Made by a program: the position numbers and the translations under genes. The notes below the pieces were generated by a model. That model made no database searches, was not told the DNA's origin, and was given only the letters and a program-made list of their open reading frames with translations. DNA of 64,000 nt, taken from positions 1-64,000 of the forward strand of contig NZ_JAGMUO010000097.1 in NCBI RefSeq assembly GCF_019049325.1. The letters run 5' to 3'. This document shows, piece by piece, positions 8,736-17,209 of the stretch (position 1 is the stretch's first letter; each line of letters opens with the position of its first letter). Source of the stretch: Streptomyces sp. AC512_CC834 (GTDB lineage: Bacteria > Actinomycetota > Actinomycetes > Streptomycetales > Streptomycetaceae).

Positions 8736-8939
8736 TTGGATGGACCTCACCCTTCATACGAGTTCTGGGCCATGCTCGCCACCCTGGACCTCGACGCCAC
8801 GTTCGACAGGGTGCAGGCAGCCGACGCCGAGGTCGTCCAGGAGCCGGTCCGCCAGCCGTACGGGGTGCGCGACTGCGCGTTCCGTGACCCCGCGGGCAAC
8901 CTGATCCGCATCCGGGAACTGCGCTCCGACATCGACTGA
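8736..8939 (+). pseudogene. VOC (glyoxalase/bleomycin resistance) protein, C-terminal fragment
   Basis: Only the second half of a vicinal-oxygen-chelate domain remains: ATFDRVQAADAEVVQEPVRQ, then PYGVRDCAFRDPAGNLIRI, the standard closing strand. The first beta-alpha module is missing upstream, where no matching frame is found. It is followed directly by an AraC-type regulator remnant, a common Streptomyces gene pair. Confidence 0.65.
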
Positions 8940-8952
8940 GAGGGGCTCCGCC

Positions 8953-9398
8953 ATGTGTCACCCCGCATGGAGGCAGGCGCTGATCGCCGCGCAACGCCTG
9001 CGCGATCTCGCGCGCCTGCGCCGCGTCCGCAACCGGATCGACCGGGAGTACGCGCGGCCACTGGACGTCGAGGCGCTCGCCCGTGACGGGGCATGCCGCC
9101 CGGACAGCTCGGCCGACGGTTCCGTGACGCGTACGGCCAGTCGCCGTACGCCTGTCTGACGGCACGCCGCATCGAGCACGCGATGGCCCTGCTGCGGTAC
9201 GGCGACCACAGCCCGGCCGAGCTCACCCGCGCGGCCGGCTGCCCGTCGACGGCCGTCCTCGTCGCCCGCTTCGCCGAGTTGGCCGGCAAACCGCGCGGCG
9301 ACTACCGGCGCCGCGAGGCTGCCGTGGCGTGCGAGGCACCGGTGTCGCCATCGAGCAGCAATGAAGAAGCTCCAGCGTGGGCCCCACAGCTAGCGTGA
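8953..9398 (+). pseudogene. AraC-family regulator, frameshifted
   Basis: The first frame (ATG 8953) reads QALIAAQRLRDLARLRRVRN and RIDREYARPLDVEALAR, the first helix-turn-helix of a short AraC protein. Near 9085 the frame is lost, and the sequence resumes in another as GQLGRRFRDAYGQSPYACLT, ARRIEHAMALLRYGDHS and the second helix-turn-helix to about 9327. The whole gene is present apart from the shift and some drift in the last helix. It lies between two VOC remnants and probably regulated the downstream one. Confidence 0.7.
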
Positions 9399-9980
9399 CT
9401 GCCATCACTTCCGTCACCCTCGAGGTGGCCGACCTCTCGGCCGCCGACCGCTTCTACACCGCCTCCTTCTCCCTGGGCTCACAGGTACGTCTACGGGCCT
9501 CCGCCGCACCGACGACCGGCTTCCGCGGGTTCACGATGGCGATCACGGTGCCCCAGCCGGCCGACGTCGACAGCTTCATCGCCTCCGCCCTCGAGGCCGC
9601 CACCACGTCCCTGAAGCCCGCCGCGAAGTCCTGTGGGGCTACGGCGGCGTCGTACAGGCCTTGGACGGCACGATCTGGAAGCTGGCGACCTCGTCGAAGA
9701 AGAACACCGGCCGGGCCACCAGGAAGATCGACGACCTCGTGCTCCTGCTGGGCGCGGAGGACGTCAAGGCGAGCAAGCAGGTCTACGTCGAGTTCGCCTC
9801 CGACGACGCCGACCCCGTCAAGCTGGCGCTGTACAAGCGCCGGGGCCTGGCCAAGGACGTCGGTGTCCCCGACTACGGCAGCGGCTCGCACCGGATCGTG
9901 CTCGGCGGCACCACCGGGCCTTCACCGACCCGGACGGGTTCGCCTGGGAGCCCGCGCCGGTGACGTCCACGTCCGCGTAG
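9377..9980 (+). pseudogene. two-module VOC (glyoxalase) protein with frameshifts and internal deletion
   Basis: Starting near GTG 9377, one frame encodes ITSVTLEVADLSAADRFYTA and TTGFRGFTMAITVPQPADVD. A second frame carries WGYGGVVQALDGTIWKLATS, KIDDLVLLLGAEDVKASKQV and GLAKDVGVPDYGSGSHRIVL, and a third ends with FTDPDGFAWEPAP. At least two frameshifts are needed. The junction KASKQVYVEFAS seems to lack the usual RFYxERGL segment, so a small deletion is also likely. It was paired with the AraC gene upstream. Confidence 0.65.
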
Positions 9981-10086
9981 GGCGAGGCGACTGGATCAAG
10001 CGCACCCAAGGGTGAGCTGTACCGAACGATTTACAGTCCCCAGCGTCAGGCACTCAGCACCAACAACACGACACGAATCCGGCGGC

Positions 10087-10146
10087 TCGGGTCGGGTCGG
10101 GTCGGGTCGGGTCGGGTCGGGTCGGGTCGGGTCGGGTCGGGTCGGG
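10087..10146. repeat. TCGGG pentanucleotide tandem repeat, 12 perfect copies
   Basis: Twelve uninterrupted copies of TCGGG run across 60 bases. The plus strand therefore has twelve GGG runs separated by two-base TC loops, which satisfies the G-quadruplex pattern several times over. It lies downstream of the P-loop kinase gene and of the VOC remnant, between two converging transcription directions. Such short perfect arrays change copy number by slippage. Confidence 0.95.
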
Positions 10147-10211
10147 TCAGGTGGACGTGACGGCCATCGGCGCGGTTTCCGTCCTGCCGGGGGGCGGGTG
10201 GCAGATCGCGG

Positions 10212-10754
10212 TCATCGGTCGATCGGATGCACGCGGTCCAGGCCGGTGTCGCGCATGATCCGCTGGACCGTCTCGTCCAAGGTGCTTGCTGCGTCGATGA
10301 CGGTCTCCACGGCGTCGGGCAGCAGGTCCCTTTCCCGGTACCAGTCACGGAGATGGTCTTCGGTGACGCGTGCCAGGTAGGCGGCATCGGGTTTGGTCGC
10401 GTGCCGGAACACCGTCGTCGCGAACGGCACGTCGAGGTAGTAGCAGCGGGTGACGCCGCGGTGAGCACGCACCAGGTCGTGCAGCATCGCACCGTAGCGG
10501 TCGGCGTACAGGATGCCCTCGATGACGACGTGGAATCCGTTGTCCAGGGCGTAGCGGGTGGTGAGGTCGATCAGGCCGATGTTCGCGCCGCCGGGCCGGT
10601 CACGTTCGCGGAGCACGATACGGCGGAGGTTGTCCTGGCCGACGATCGCCAGATTGCGCCCGAACCTCTCACGCAGGCCCGCCGCGACGGACGACTTCCC
10701 CGAGGCGCTGTTGCCGCGCACCACGACCAGCCGCGTGTCTTCGCTTCCCACCAC
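10212..10754 (-). CDS. P-loop kinase / AAA-type NTP-binding protein
   Basis: A protein of about 180 residues with a Walker A motif close to the N-terminus (RGNSASGKSSVA), a DNLRR stretch after the second strand and the EGILYADRY and CYYLDVPFATT segments. This is the layout of small zeta-toxin-like or chloramphenicol-phosphotransferase-like kinases often annotated AAA family ATPase or kinase in Streptomyces. I start at GTG 10754, although the frame is open upstream, because family members begin about ten residues before the P-loop. No antitoxin gene adjoins it. The phosphorylated substrate is unknown. Confidence 0.75.
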   Translation of the reverse strand: MVGSEDTRLVVVRGNSASGKSSVAAGLRERFGRNLAIVGQDNLRRIVLRERDRPGGANIGLIDLTTRYALDNGFHVVIEGILYADRYGAMLHDLVRAHRGVTRCYYLDVPFATTVFRHATKPDAAYLARVTEDHLRDWYRERDLLPDAVETVIDAASTLDETVQRIMRDTGLDRVHPIDR

Positions 10755-11115
10755 GTCCGGCACCCTATCGACAGTGCCTGACGCCGAGCTCAACTTCGCT
10801 GGTCGGTCCTGGGGGTGACACGCCGTCGGTGGCGGCGTCGAGGACCTGCGCACCGCGATCTGCGAACTGTGGCAGCGCCGCCCGCAACGACTCCGGCCGC
10901 GCAGCCCACGTCTACCGAGACTGGGATCCGGGTCCGGCGGCTGCCACCGGGCGCCAGGACCGGGACAAAGGCATCCGCCGGGGCGGCGATTCGAGGTCGT
11001 GTCCGCTGAAGAAGTAGCCGACCGGCCGAAGTGACGGGTTGACAGCGGTGCCCAGCGGGCAGGGAAGCAAGTGGTGTCATGAGCACGACCCCTCTCCCCC
11101 ACAAGGAGGTCGGAC
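10755..11115. other. intergenic region without a supported gene
   Basis: No frame here has convincing protein-like composition on either strand. A TTGACA at 11039-11044 could be the -35 element of the snpA promoter, but no good -10 follows at the usual distance. The LysR regulator gene that adjoins snpA in some Streptomyces species is not present. Confidence 0.5.
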
Positions 11116-11691
11116 ATGCACGTCCGCAGACTGACCGGATATGTCACCGCCGCTGTGCTGATGTCGTTGCCGCTGCTGAGCGGCGAGGCCGCGGCCGCGG
11201 ATCCGCCGGGCGACACCGCGGGCTCTGTGGCCGCGGCCCGGGTTCTCACCTACGACGCAAGCGGTACCGCGGAGTTCAGGTCCGCGGTCGACCGGGGCGC
11301 CGCCATCTGGAACGAGAGCGTCGAGGGCGCGGAGCTGCGTCCCGCCTCGGCCGGGCAGCGGGCCAACATCCGGATCCTGGCCGACGACGGCTGGCCACGC
11401 GCCCTCACCACCTCGTTGGGCAACGGCACCGTCTGGATCGGACGCCAGGCGGTGAACCAGGGCTACAACACGGTACGCATCTCGTCCCACGAACTCGGTC
11501 ACATCCTGGGTCTGCCGGACCGCAAGCCCGGGCCCTGCTCCAGCCTGATGTCAGGATCGAGCGCGGGCGTCCCGTGCACCAACCCGTACCCGAACGCGGC
11601 GGAGAAGGCGGAGGTCGAGGACAACTTCGCCGGTGCGGCCGACTCACCGTCAGCGGTAGTGGGATCCGCACCCGTCCTCATCAAGGACTGA
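11116..11691 (+). CDS. snpA: snapalysin, secreted small neutral metalloprotease (M7)
   Basis: Secreted zinc endopeptidase of 191 residues. A signal peptide with hydrophobic core (about 8-22) ends at GEAAAAD, followed by a short propeptide. The zinc site HELGHILGLPD (HExxHxxxxxD) is complete, with the downstream Cys pair of this family (PCSSLMSG and VPCTN). Length and motifs fit snapalysin. ATG 11116 is preceded by AAGGAGGT with five-base spacing. It is followed by a terminator and then by the endoH gene. Together these secreted enzymes could attack glycoproteins, which is an inference from adjacency. Confidence 0.93.
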   Translation: MHVRRLTGYVTAAVLMSLPLLSGEAAAADPPGDTAGSVAAARVLTYDASGTAEFRSAVDRGAAIWNESVEGAELRPASAGQRANIRILADDGWPRALTTSLGNGTVWIGRQAVNQGYNTVRISSHELGHILGLPDRKPGPCSSLMSGSSAGVPCTNPYPNAAEKAEVEDNFAGAADSPSAVVGSAPVLIKD

Positions 11692-11705
11692 ACGGGCAGG
11701 GCCCC

Positions 11706-11733
11706 CGCACGGCACCAACCCCGGTGCCGTGCG
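11706..11733 (+). terminator. terminator-like hairpin after snpA
   Basis: An 11-bp perfect stem CGCACGGCACC / GGTGCCGTGCG with a six-base AACCCC loop lies 15 bases after the snpA stop. There is no U tract, as is common in Streptomyces. Confidence 0.7.
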
Positions 11734-11860
11734 TCGTCCCGTCCGGATCGCCCCGCGTCGGCGTTACCTGACGGTGAAGGCAGCGGGATGTTCGAAGGGC
11801 TGGGCTTTTCCCGGTGCTTACGAACAAGCAGGCGCCGACCATGCGACAGGAGACCGATCA

Positions 11861-12781
11861 ATGACATTCACTCCGGTACGGAGCAGAGTACGGACGGCGG
11901 CGCTCGCGCTCTCGGCCGTCGCGGCCCTGGTACCCGGCACGGCCGCCGCGACCGACGCGACAGCGGCCCCCGCTCCCGCGAAGCAGGGGCCAACCTCGGT
12001 GGCCTACATCGAGGTGAACAACAACAGCATGAGCAACGTCGGCAAGTACACGCTCGCGAACGGCGGCGGCAACGTCTTCGACGTCGCCGTGATCTTCGCG
12101 GCGAACATCAACTACGACACGAGCACGAAGACCGCGTATCTGCACTGCAACGAGAACGTGCAGCGCGTCCTCGACAACGTCGCCACGGAGATACGACCGC
12201 TGCAGCAGAAGGGCATCAAGGTCCTCCTCTCGGTGCTCGGCAACCACCAGGGCGCGGGGTTCGCCAATTTCACGTCCCAGCCGGCCGCTTCGGCGTTCGC
12301 GAAACAACTATCCGACACAGTGGCCAAGTACGGCCTGGACGGCATCGACTTCGACGACGAATACGCCGAGTACGGCAACAACGGCACCTCCCAGCCCAAC
12401 AACAGCTCGTTCGTGCACTTGGTGACGGCATTGCGCGCGAACATGCCGGACAAGATCATCAGCCTTTACAACATCGGTCCGGCCGCGTCCCGCCTGTCCT
12501 ACGGCGGCGTCGATGTCTCCTCCAAATTCGACTACGCCTGGAACCCCTACTACGGCACCTGGCAGGTCCCGGGTATCGCGCTGCCCAAGTCGAAGCTGTC
12601 ACCGGCGGCCGTCGAGATCGGCCGGACTTCACGGAGCACGACCGCCGACCTCGCTCGTCGCACCGTCGGCGAGGGGTACGGCGTCTACCTGACGTACAAC
12701 CTCGACGGCACCGATCGCAGCGCCGACGTCTCCGCGTTCACCAGGGAGCTGTACGGCAGTGACGCCGTCTACACGCCGTAA
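11861..12781 (+). CDS. endoH: secreted endo-beta-N-acetylglucosaminidase H (GH18)
   Basis: This 306-residue enzyme cleaves between the two core GlcNAc residues of high-mannose and hybrid N-glycans. The sequence is recognisably Streptomyces Endo H: after an Ala-rich signal peptide and pro-region come TSVAYIEVNNNSM, FDVAVIFAANINYDT, KVLLSVLGNHQGAGF, the GH18 catalytic motif DGIDFDDEY (Asp and Glu acid pair), YNIGPAASRLSYGG and YNLDGTDRSADVSAF. It appears complete. ATG 11861 has an AGGAGA site eight bases upstream. No CGTTAACG operator like those of the mannoside locus is seen in front of it, so it may be controlled separately, although its product would feed that locus. Confidence 0.96.
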   Translation: MTFTPVRSRVRTAALALSAVAALVPGTAAATDATAAPAPAKQGPTSVAYIEVNNNSMSNVGKYTLANGGGNVFDVAVIFAANINYDTSTKTAYLHCNENVQRVLDNVATEIRPLQQKGIKVLLSVLGNHQGAGFANFTSQPAASAFAKQLSDTVAKYGLDGIDFDDEYAEYGNNGTSQPNNSSFVHLVTALRANMPDKIISLYNIGPAASRLSYGGVDVSSKFDYAWNPYYGTWQVPGIALPKSKLSPAAVEIGRTSRSTTADLARRTVGEGYGVYLTYNLDGTDRSADVSAFTRELYGSDAVYTP

Positions 12782-13077
12782 GGCGCCCGCACGTACCGGC
12801 ACGCGGTGCTCCGGTCCCTCGGGGGCTGCCGCGCCGACGCCCTGTTGCCCAGGGTCGGTGTCGCAGCGGCCACGGCATCGACTTTCTCAGGAACAGGGAA
12901 GGTGTTCCGAAGTATGCCCGTTCTGGAGTCGGCCAACGGATCAACTTGCACGTGGGCCGACTTTCCTGGCGATGGACCACACGCAGATCCCGACTGCAGG
13001 CTCTCCTCTGCCTTGTGGTGACGCAGCGTTCGGATCGTAGGTTCAACTCCGCGGATCCTCGCCGGACTCCCTACGGC
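12782..13077. other. intergenic region, nothing recognised
   Basis: About 300 bases between endoH and the VOC gene. Short open frames are present, but none has a ribosome site or recognisable protein. An imperfect hairpin around ACCGGCAC / GTGCTCCGGT at about 12795-12815 might end endoH transcription. Confidence 0.4.
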
Positions 13078-13425
13078 TCAGGCCACTGGATTCTCCAACA
13101 GCGCGACCCGGTTGCCGTCAGGGTCCTTCAGGGCGGCGAACCGGGTACGCTCACCGCCCGTCTGCACCGGCCCCGCGGCCAGGCCGCGCTCCGCGAGCTG
13201 CGCAAGGGCATCGTCCAGGTCAGGCACCTCCAGATTGAGAAGTGAGGAACCGGAACGTTCGGCGTCCTGGAAGACCTGGAGCCAGCCACCCGTGGTGAGG
13301 TGCCAGTCAGCCAGCGACGGCATGGGCCGGGTGTCCGCCGGGCGCCCCAGCAACCGCTGGTACCAGGCCACCGCAGCCTCGATGTCTCCCACGGGTGCGA
13401 CCATCAGTACGCGTGCAATGTCCAT
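13078..13425 (-). CDS. VOC family protein (glyoxalase-like)
   Basis: An intact 115-residue protein of the vicinal-oxygen-chelate superfamily. It opens with MDIARVLMVAPVGDIEAAVA and has GGWLQVFQDAERSGSSLLNL in the middle and the closing strand FAALKDPDGNRVALLENP. Typical members bind a metal and act as lyases, dioxygenases or drug-binding proteins; the substrate is unknown. I prefer ATG 13425; a GTG six codons upstream is also in frame. Confidence 0.8.
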   Translation of the reverse strand: MDIARVLMVAPVGDIEAAVAWYQRLLGRPADTRPMPSLADWHLTTGGWLQVFQDAERSGSSLLNLEVPDLDDALAQLAERGLAAGPVQTGGERTRFAALKDPDGNRVALLENPVA

Positions 13426-13847
13426 ACAGGCAGCTTGAGGCACGAGAACCCATCACTCGTTGCCAGACACTCATCACTGGTACACATGGCTCCGTACTCG
13501 GTCGGAGCCTTCGGAGGGGTCACCGAGCTGCACGGCGACGCTGAGGCTGTCCTTCGTGTGTACGAGGCCACCCGGCAGAGTGGCATCGACCCGGCTGCTC
13601 CGGCTGGTTCGTCGGGCTGTTGTCCCGCAGACCGCCGCCCGACGCTCGCGCTGGGCTTGGAGTCGGCGCTCCAACGGCTGCGGACAACTCCGCACCGAGG
13701 GCCACGAGATCACGTGGCGAGGGACGTCGCCCCGCCGTCTTCGCCGCCCACGTCTCGGCCGCGCGGTGCAGGGTGGCGCTGGAGCGTGTTGTGAAAGTAC
13801 TGGTCACAGTACCCAGCACGGTCGCTTCTGGGGCGGCAGGTGGCCGG
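13426..13847. other. region without a supported gene
   Basis: About 420 bases. Several short frames are open on both strands, but none gives a recognisable domain. The minus-strand stretch around AETWAAKTAGRRPSPRDLVA is the most protein-like and could be a degraded regulator. It lies beside the broken oxidoreductase and probably belongs to the same decay zone. Confidence 0.35.
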
Positions 13848-14566
13848 TCAGCGCACCAGCAGGTCAATCACGCCCGTCAGATCCTCCTCGCCGCTGCCCT
13901 CAGCCAGGCGGCGTCGCATCAGCTCGAAGTACGGGCTGAGCAGTTCCGGGCTGACACCCTGCTGCTCGCCGGTACTGCGGAAGGTCGGCGTGCCGGCCAC
14001 CTGCATGGCGAGCGACGCGGGGTCGATGTCCTCCTTGCGGATCAGGGCGAAGACATGCGCGGCCCCGGCGAACATTCCGTACATGGCGCTGAGCAGGGCG
14101 GCCACGTCGTGCAGGGCCGCGAAGCCCGCGTCCTCGCCGACGTAGGTGGTCCCGGCCGGGACGACCAGGCTCTGCTGGTGCCGCTCGAACAGCTCCCGTG
14201 AGCCGCTGTAGAAGACGTAGCCACCGGCCCCTGGGACGCCGATCATCGGAGGGACGGCCATGATCCCGCCGGCCACGTAGCGGGCGCCTCGCTCGCGGGC
14301 CCACTCGGCGCGGGCACGTGCCTGGGCAGGGGTGCCGGTCGTCAGGTTGACCAGGTCCCTATCGGCCAGGTCGGTCTCGGTCAGCACCTCCTCGACCGAG
14401 GCGTCGTCCAACAGGCATACGCGGCGAGTGCTGCGGCGCGGGCCTGGGTGCGGTTCCAGACGGTGACGGGGTGGCCGACGACAAGCCAGGTACGGGCCAG
14501 CGCGAAGCCCATCGCGCCGACGCCCAGCAGTGTGATGGCGGTCTTCTCAACGGTGTTCTGTGTCAT
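13848..14566 (-). pseudogene. NADP-dependent oxidoreductase (6PGDH/imine-reductase type) with internal deletion
   Basis: From ATG 14566 the first frame gives a good Rossmann start, ITLLGVGAMGFALARTW and VTVWNRTQARAAALAA. It then jumps, in a different frame, to CLLDDASVEEVLTETDLADR and continues intact through NLTTGTPAQARARAEWARER and YVAGGIMAVPPMIG to the C-terminus. The second beta-alpha unit of the nucleotide fold, roughly 20-25 residues, is missing at the joint near 14415. It is divergent from a truncated HxlR gene, a usual partner of this family. Confidence 0.75.
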
Positions 14567-14597
14567 GCCTATTAGACAGGTGTCGGAGGGGTGGGGC

Positions 14598-14788
14598 ATG
14601 ACGACGCTCAACCGGCCGGGCGCACCGGACGGACACGTAAGGTGCTGATCCTCTGGGCGCTCCGCGAGCACCCCCGCCGGCGCTTCGGCGAGCTGCGTCG
14701 ACTGCTTCCCGGCATCACCGAGAAGGTGCTGGCCGCATGGGGTCGCGAGCGGCCGGCCACTCGGGGGCTGAAGGAGAAAGCAGGCTAG
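14598..14788 (+). pseudogene. HxlR-family regulator, truncated
   Basis: The segment KVLILWALREHPRRRFGELR followed by RLLPGITEKVL is the HxlR recognition region. The short N-terminus is in another frame, with the conserved Cys-containing part deleted, and after EKVLAA the sequence runs out into unrelated residues and stops. Roughly the last 40 residues of the wing are lost. It would have controlled the divergent oxidoreductase. Confidence 0.7.
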
Positions 14789-14815
14789 GGTCTGTGGTGG
14801 ACGTGCTGCTCACAG

Positions 14816-14975
14816 TCAATCGTTGATGGCCGCGACCAGCACGGTCGCCTCGTAGCCGACAGCGAGTTTGTTGTACCTCGTGGCCACCGTCCGGTGGCGT
14901 TTCAGCCGGTTGATGCCACATTCCACGGCGTGGCGCTCCTTTTCTCGTGGTCGAGCTCTTCCGCCCCTGCCCGCT
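14816..14975 (-). mobile_element. IS5-family transposase, C-terminal fragment
   Basis: The minus strand encodes REKERHAVECGINRLKRHRT followed by VATRYNKLAVGYEATVLVAA and a stop after IND. This matches the conserved end of Streptomyces IS5/IS1647-type transposases, including the E of the DDE motif (ECGINRLKR). The rest of the element is not found. It is a third insertion-sequence scrap in this decay zone. Confidence 0.7.
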
Positions 14976-15148
14976 CGGCATCTCCCGTGACGCAAACCCG
15001 ACTTTGGCTCCAACTGAAGCCAGGCGGCGCACTCCTGTGGCGGAGAGATTGCCTCCGCACGCCGAATACGTACAGACTTCAGTCGAATACCTTGGGTGAT
15101 GCCAGCGGGTCGCATCATGTGCGGTCCGCTCTACGAGGGGATCTCCAC

Positions 15149-15445
15149 ATGATGCGACGACGCATGGCAGTGACTCTGGGAGCACTGGCGGCCGCCGCGA
15201 CCCTGGCCGTCGCGGTGCCGGGATCGGCGTACGCGGCGGACGGCGTCCTGGTCGTCAACGGCAACGAGTACAAGGACCCGAGCGGCTGCTACGGCATCGA
15301 CTGGTACCCGTCCTCGGTGACCAACCACACCGACGCGATCGCCGAGGTCCACTCCGGGCCGGGCTGCACCGGCCCGGTCGAGTGGCTGGTCCACCCGGGC
15401 GGGACGTACTACACAGAAACAGCTCAGAGCGTCTTCATCCTCTGA
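15149..15445 (+). CDS. small secreted protein of unknown function
   Basis: A 98-residue exported protein. The signal peptide has Arg residues, an Ala-rich core and cleavage after SAYA, leaving about 69 residues starting ADGVLVVNGNEYKDPSGCYG. Two Cys residues (in SGCYG and GPGCTG) could form one disulphide. The sequence is typical of small abundant secreted Streptomyces proteins, but I recognise no function. ATG 15149 is followed by a second ATG; GAGGGG stands nine bases upstream. Confidence 0.75.
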   Translation: MMRRRMAVTLGALAAAATLAVAVPGSAYAADGVLVVNGNEYKDPSGCYGIDWYPSSVTNHTDAIAEVHSGPGCTGPVEWLVHPGGTYYTETAQSVFIL

Positions 15446-15458
15446 GCCCACCGGCGGC

Positions 15459-15775
15459 ATGGGCGCCTCGTTCCCAGCGGGGCGCCGCGTGTCCGAACTG
15501 CCTGGTCACGACTCGGCACAGGGGCTCGTCCTGTGGGATGGGCGAGCCGTGTGGGTGCGCACCCGGGGCACTTCCGTGACTGCTCGGAACGTTCGTACAG
15601 AGCCGCGCGTGCGCCTGACGCTGCCGGACACCTTCGACGTGGTGCTGGTGCTTCCCGGAGCAGGGGGAGTCCGGAGGGGCGGCGGAGGCGTTCGCCGACA
15701 AGTTCGGGGGGATCCGCGCGGGGATGGAGGTTTCATTTTTTTGCGGGCGCGGCGTATCTCATGCGGGCGTGGTGA
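15459..15775 (+). pseudogene. pyridoxamine-phosphate-oxidase-like (PPOX) fragment
   Basis: The frame starting near 15459 encodes LVLWDGRAVWVRTRGTSVTA and RNVRTEPRVRLTLPDTFDVV, the flavin-binding strands of a small PPOX-fold protein. The frame is then lost around 15660, and the expected ending (AEAFADKFGG, then FFAGAAYLMRAW) can be followed only by changing frames. The N-terminus is missing. It is a remnant. Confidence 0.55.
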
Positions 15776-16020
15776 CCGCCCTGGCGGCGGTCCTGCGCGA
15801 CCCGAAATCCAGCACCGCGCGGCAGGTGAACCAGATCGGCATCAGTGAGGGGTTGCGGGTGCGCCGCGCGCAAGGGCTCCACAGCAGCGGGGTCGCCTTG
15901 GCGCTCTCCCCCACGGGGTGGGCGGTGGGCGGTGCTGGGGACGAGCGGAGGGGCGCGTGCGCGGCTGCCATGGGTGTACTGCCGGTTTCCTGTGGTTCGG
16001 CGGCCCTCTCGTCGAGGAGG
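15776..16020. other. short region without a supported gene
   Basis: No convincing gene on either strand. It separates the PPOX remnant from the racemase remnant. Confidence 0.35.
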
Positions 16021-16923
16021 TCATCTTCGGCGGGATTCGCTCACCGCGGTGGTGACCTCGGCCGGCACCGACGGGATCGGCGTGACGCCCAGACCGGGCT
16101 CTGTCGGGACCGTCAGGTGTCCGTCACGCAGGACGAAGGGCTCGGTGATGTCGGTGGTGTAGTACCGGTCGGAGGCGGACACGTCCCCGGGCAGCGTGAA
16201 GTTGGGCAGCGCCGCCAGTGCGGCGTTGCCGGCCCGGCCGAGGCCCGGCTCGAGCATTCCACCGCACCACACCGGTACGCCGGGGGCGTCCAGGCAGATG
16301 GGTGTGCGCAGACTTCGGGCCAGGGCGGCGTGGCCGAGGAGGTCCTCCTCGTCCAGAGGTTGCTCGATCAGGAGCAGGTCGAACGCGTCCAGGCCGGCGA
16401 GGTGCCGCGCGTCGGCCCGTGCGTAGGCGGCGTTCGCGTCGACCTGGAGGAGCGTGTCGTCGCCGAAGCGCTCGCGCACTGCGCGTACCGGTGCGAGATC
16501 CCAGCCGGGTTCGATCTTGAGCTTGATCCGCACGTGGCCCTGCTCCAGATAGCCCTCGACGGCGTCGAGCAGTTCCGGGACCGAGTCCATGATGCCGACC
16601 GACACGCCGCTCGGCACGCGGTCGGCGACGGCGCCCAGTCCTGCGGCGAACGACATTGCGTGGGAACGCAGTTCGGCGTCCAGGACCGCCGTCTCCAGCG
16701 CGGCCTTTGCCATCCGGTGGCCCTTGACGGCGGCGAGCAGCGGTCCGACGGTACGGGCCGTGACGTCCTCGGCGCCCTCCACGTACTCCGACGAGTAGCC
16801 GGCGTCGGCGCCGGCGACGCACTCCCCCCGTCCCTCGGCGTCGGACGCGGTCACGTGCACCAGAAGTGCCGAGCGCTCGTACTCGATGCCCAGGGAAGTG
16901 CGGAACGGGGTGACGAGCGGCAG
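16021..16923 (-). pseudogene. enolase-superfamily N-acylamino acid racemase/o-succinylbenzoate synthase, doubly deleted
   Basis: The minus strand encodes LPLVTPFRTSLGIEYERSAL, KGHRMAKAALETAVLDAELR, GHVRIKLKIEPGWDLAPVRA with the catalytic KxK, LLQVDANAAY with a metal-binding Asp, and LIEQPL. The text then jumps from RSLRTPICLD straight to APGVPVWCGGMLEPGLGRA. In this family about 35 residues carrying the last metal ligand region and the second catalytic Lys (INIKPGRVGG) normally lie between these blocks, so the enzyme is inactivated by an in-frame deletion. The N-terminal residues before LPLV are also lost, at a joint with an AraC remnant. Confidence 0.75.
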
Positions 16924-17172
16924 GGACGGCACCTCTACACGGTGCTGTCCCGGTCGGGAATCAGCCTCGGAGACTGGATCCGTACCCGCCGCCTGGCCGA
17001 ATGCAGGCGGGAGCCGGCCGGGCCGAACGGACGGGTGCGGACCATCGCGGCGACAGGACGGAGGTGGGGCTTCGTGGACGCGACCCACTTCAGCAAGGTG
17101 TTCAAACAGGCTTACGGAATCTCACCTCGCGTCTGGCGCGACCAGAACCACCACCCCCGCTCCCCCGCCTGA
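16924..17172 (+). pseudogene. AraC-family regulator, C-terminal fragment
   Basis: The plus strand encodes RHLYTVLSRSGISLGDWIRT, RRLAECRREPAGPNGRVRTI and the second helix-turn-helix RRWGFVDATHFSKVFKQAYG ending in ISPRVWRDQN. Everything before the first helix-turn-helix is absent. It meets the broken racemase gene, on the other strand, within about four bases, so one deletion removed both N-termini and the divergent promoter. Confidence 0.75.
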
Positions 17173-17209
17173 CGCCTGCGCGCGGCCACCGTCAGGAGGC
17201 GCTACTGCC

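Noticed and set aside
10087..10146. Repeat array considered as a CRISPR
   Set aside because: The unit is five bases with no spacers, and no cas genes are present.
10829..11017. Short plus-strand frame upstream of snpA
   Set aside because: The composition is Arg/Ala/Gly-rich, there is no ribosome site and nothing recognisable.
13023..13080. GGTTCAACTCC near 13045, considered as a tRNA T-loop
   Set aside because: The flanking bases do not pair into a five-base stem and no other tRNA arms are found.
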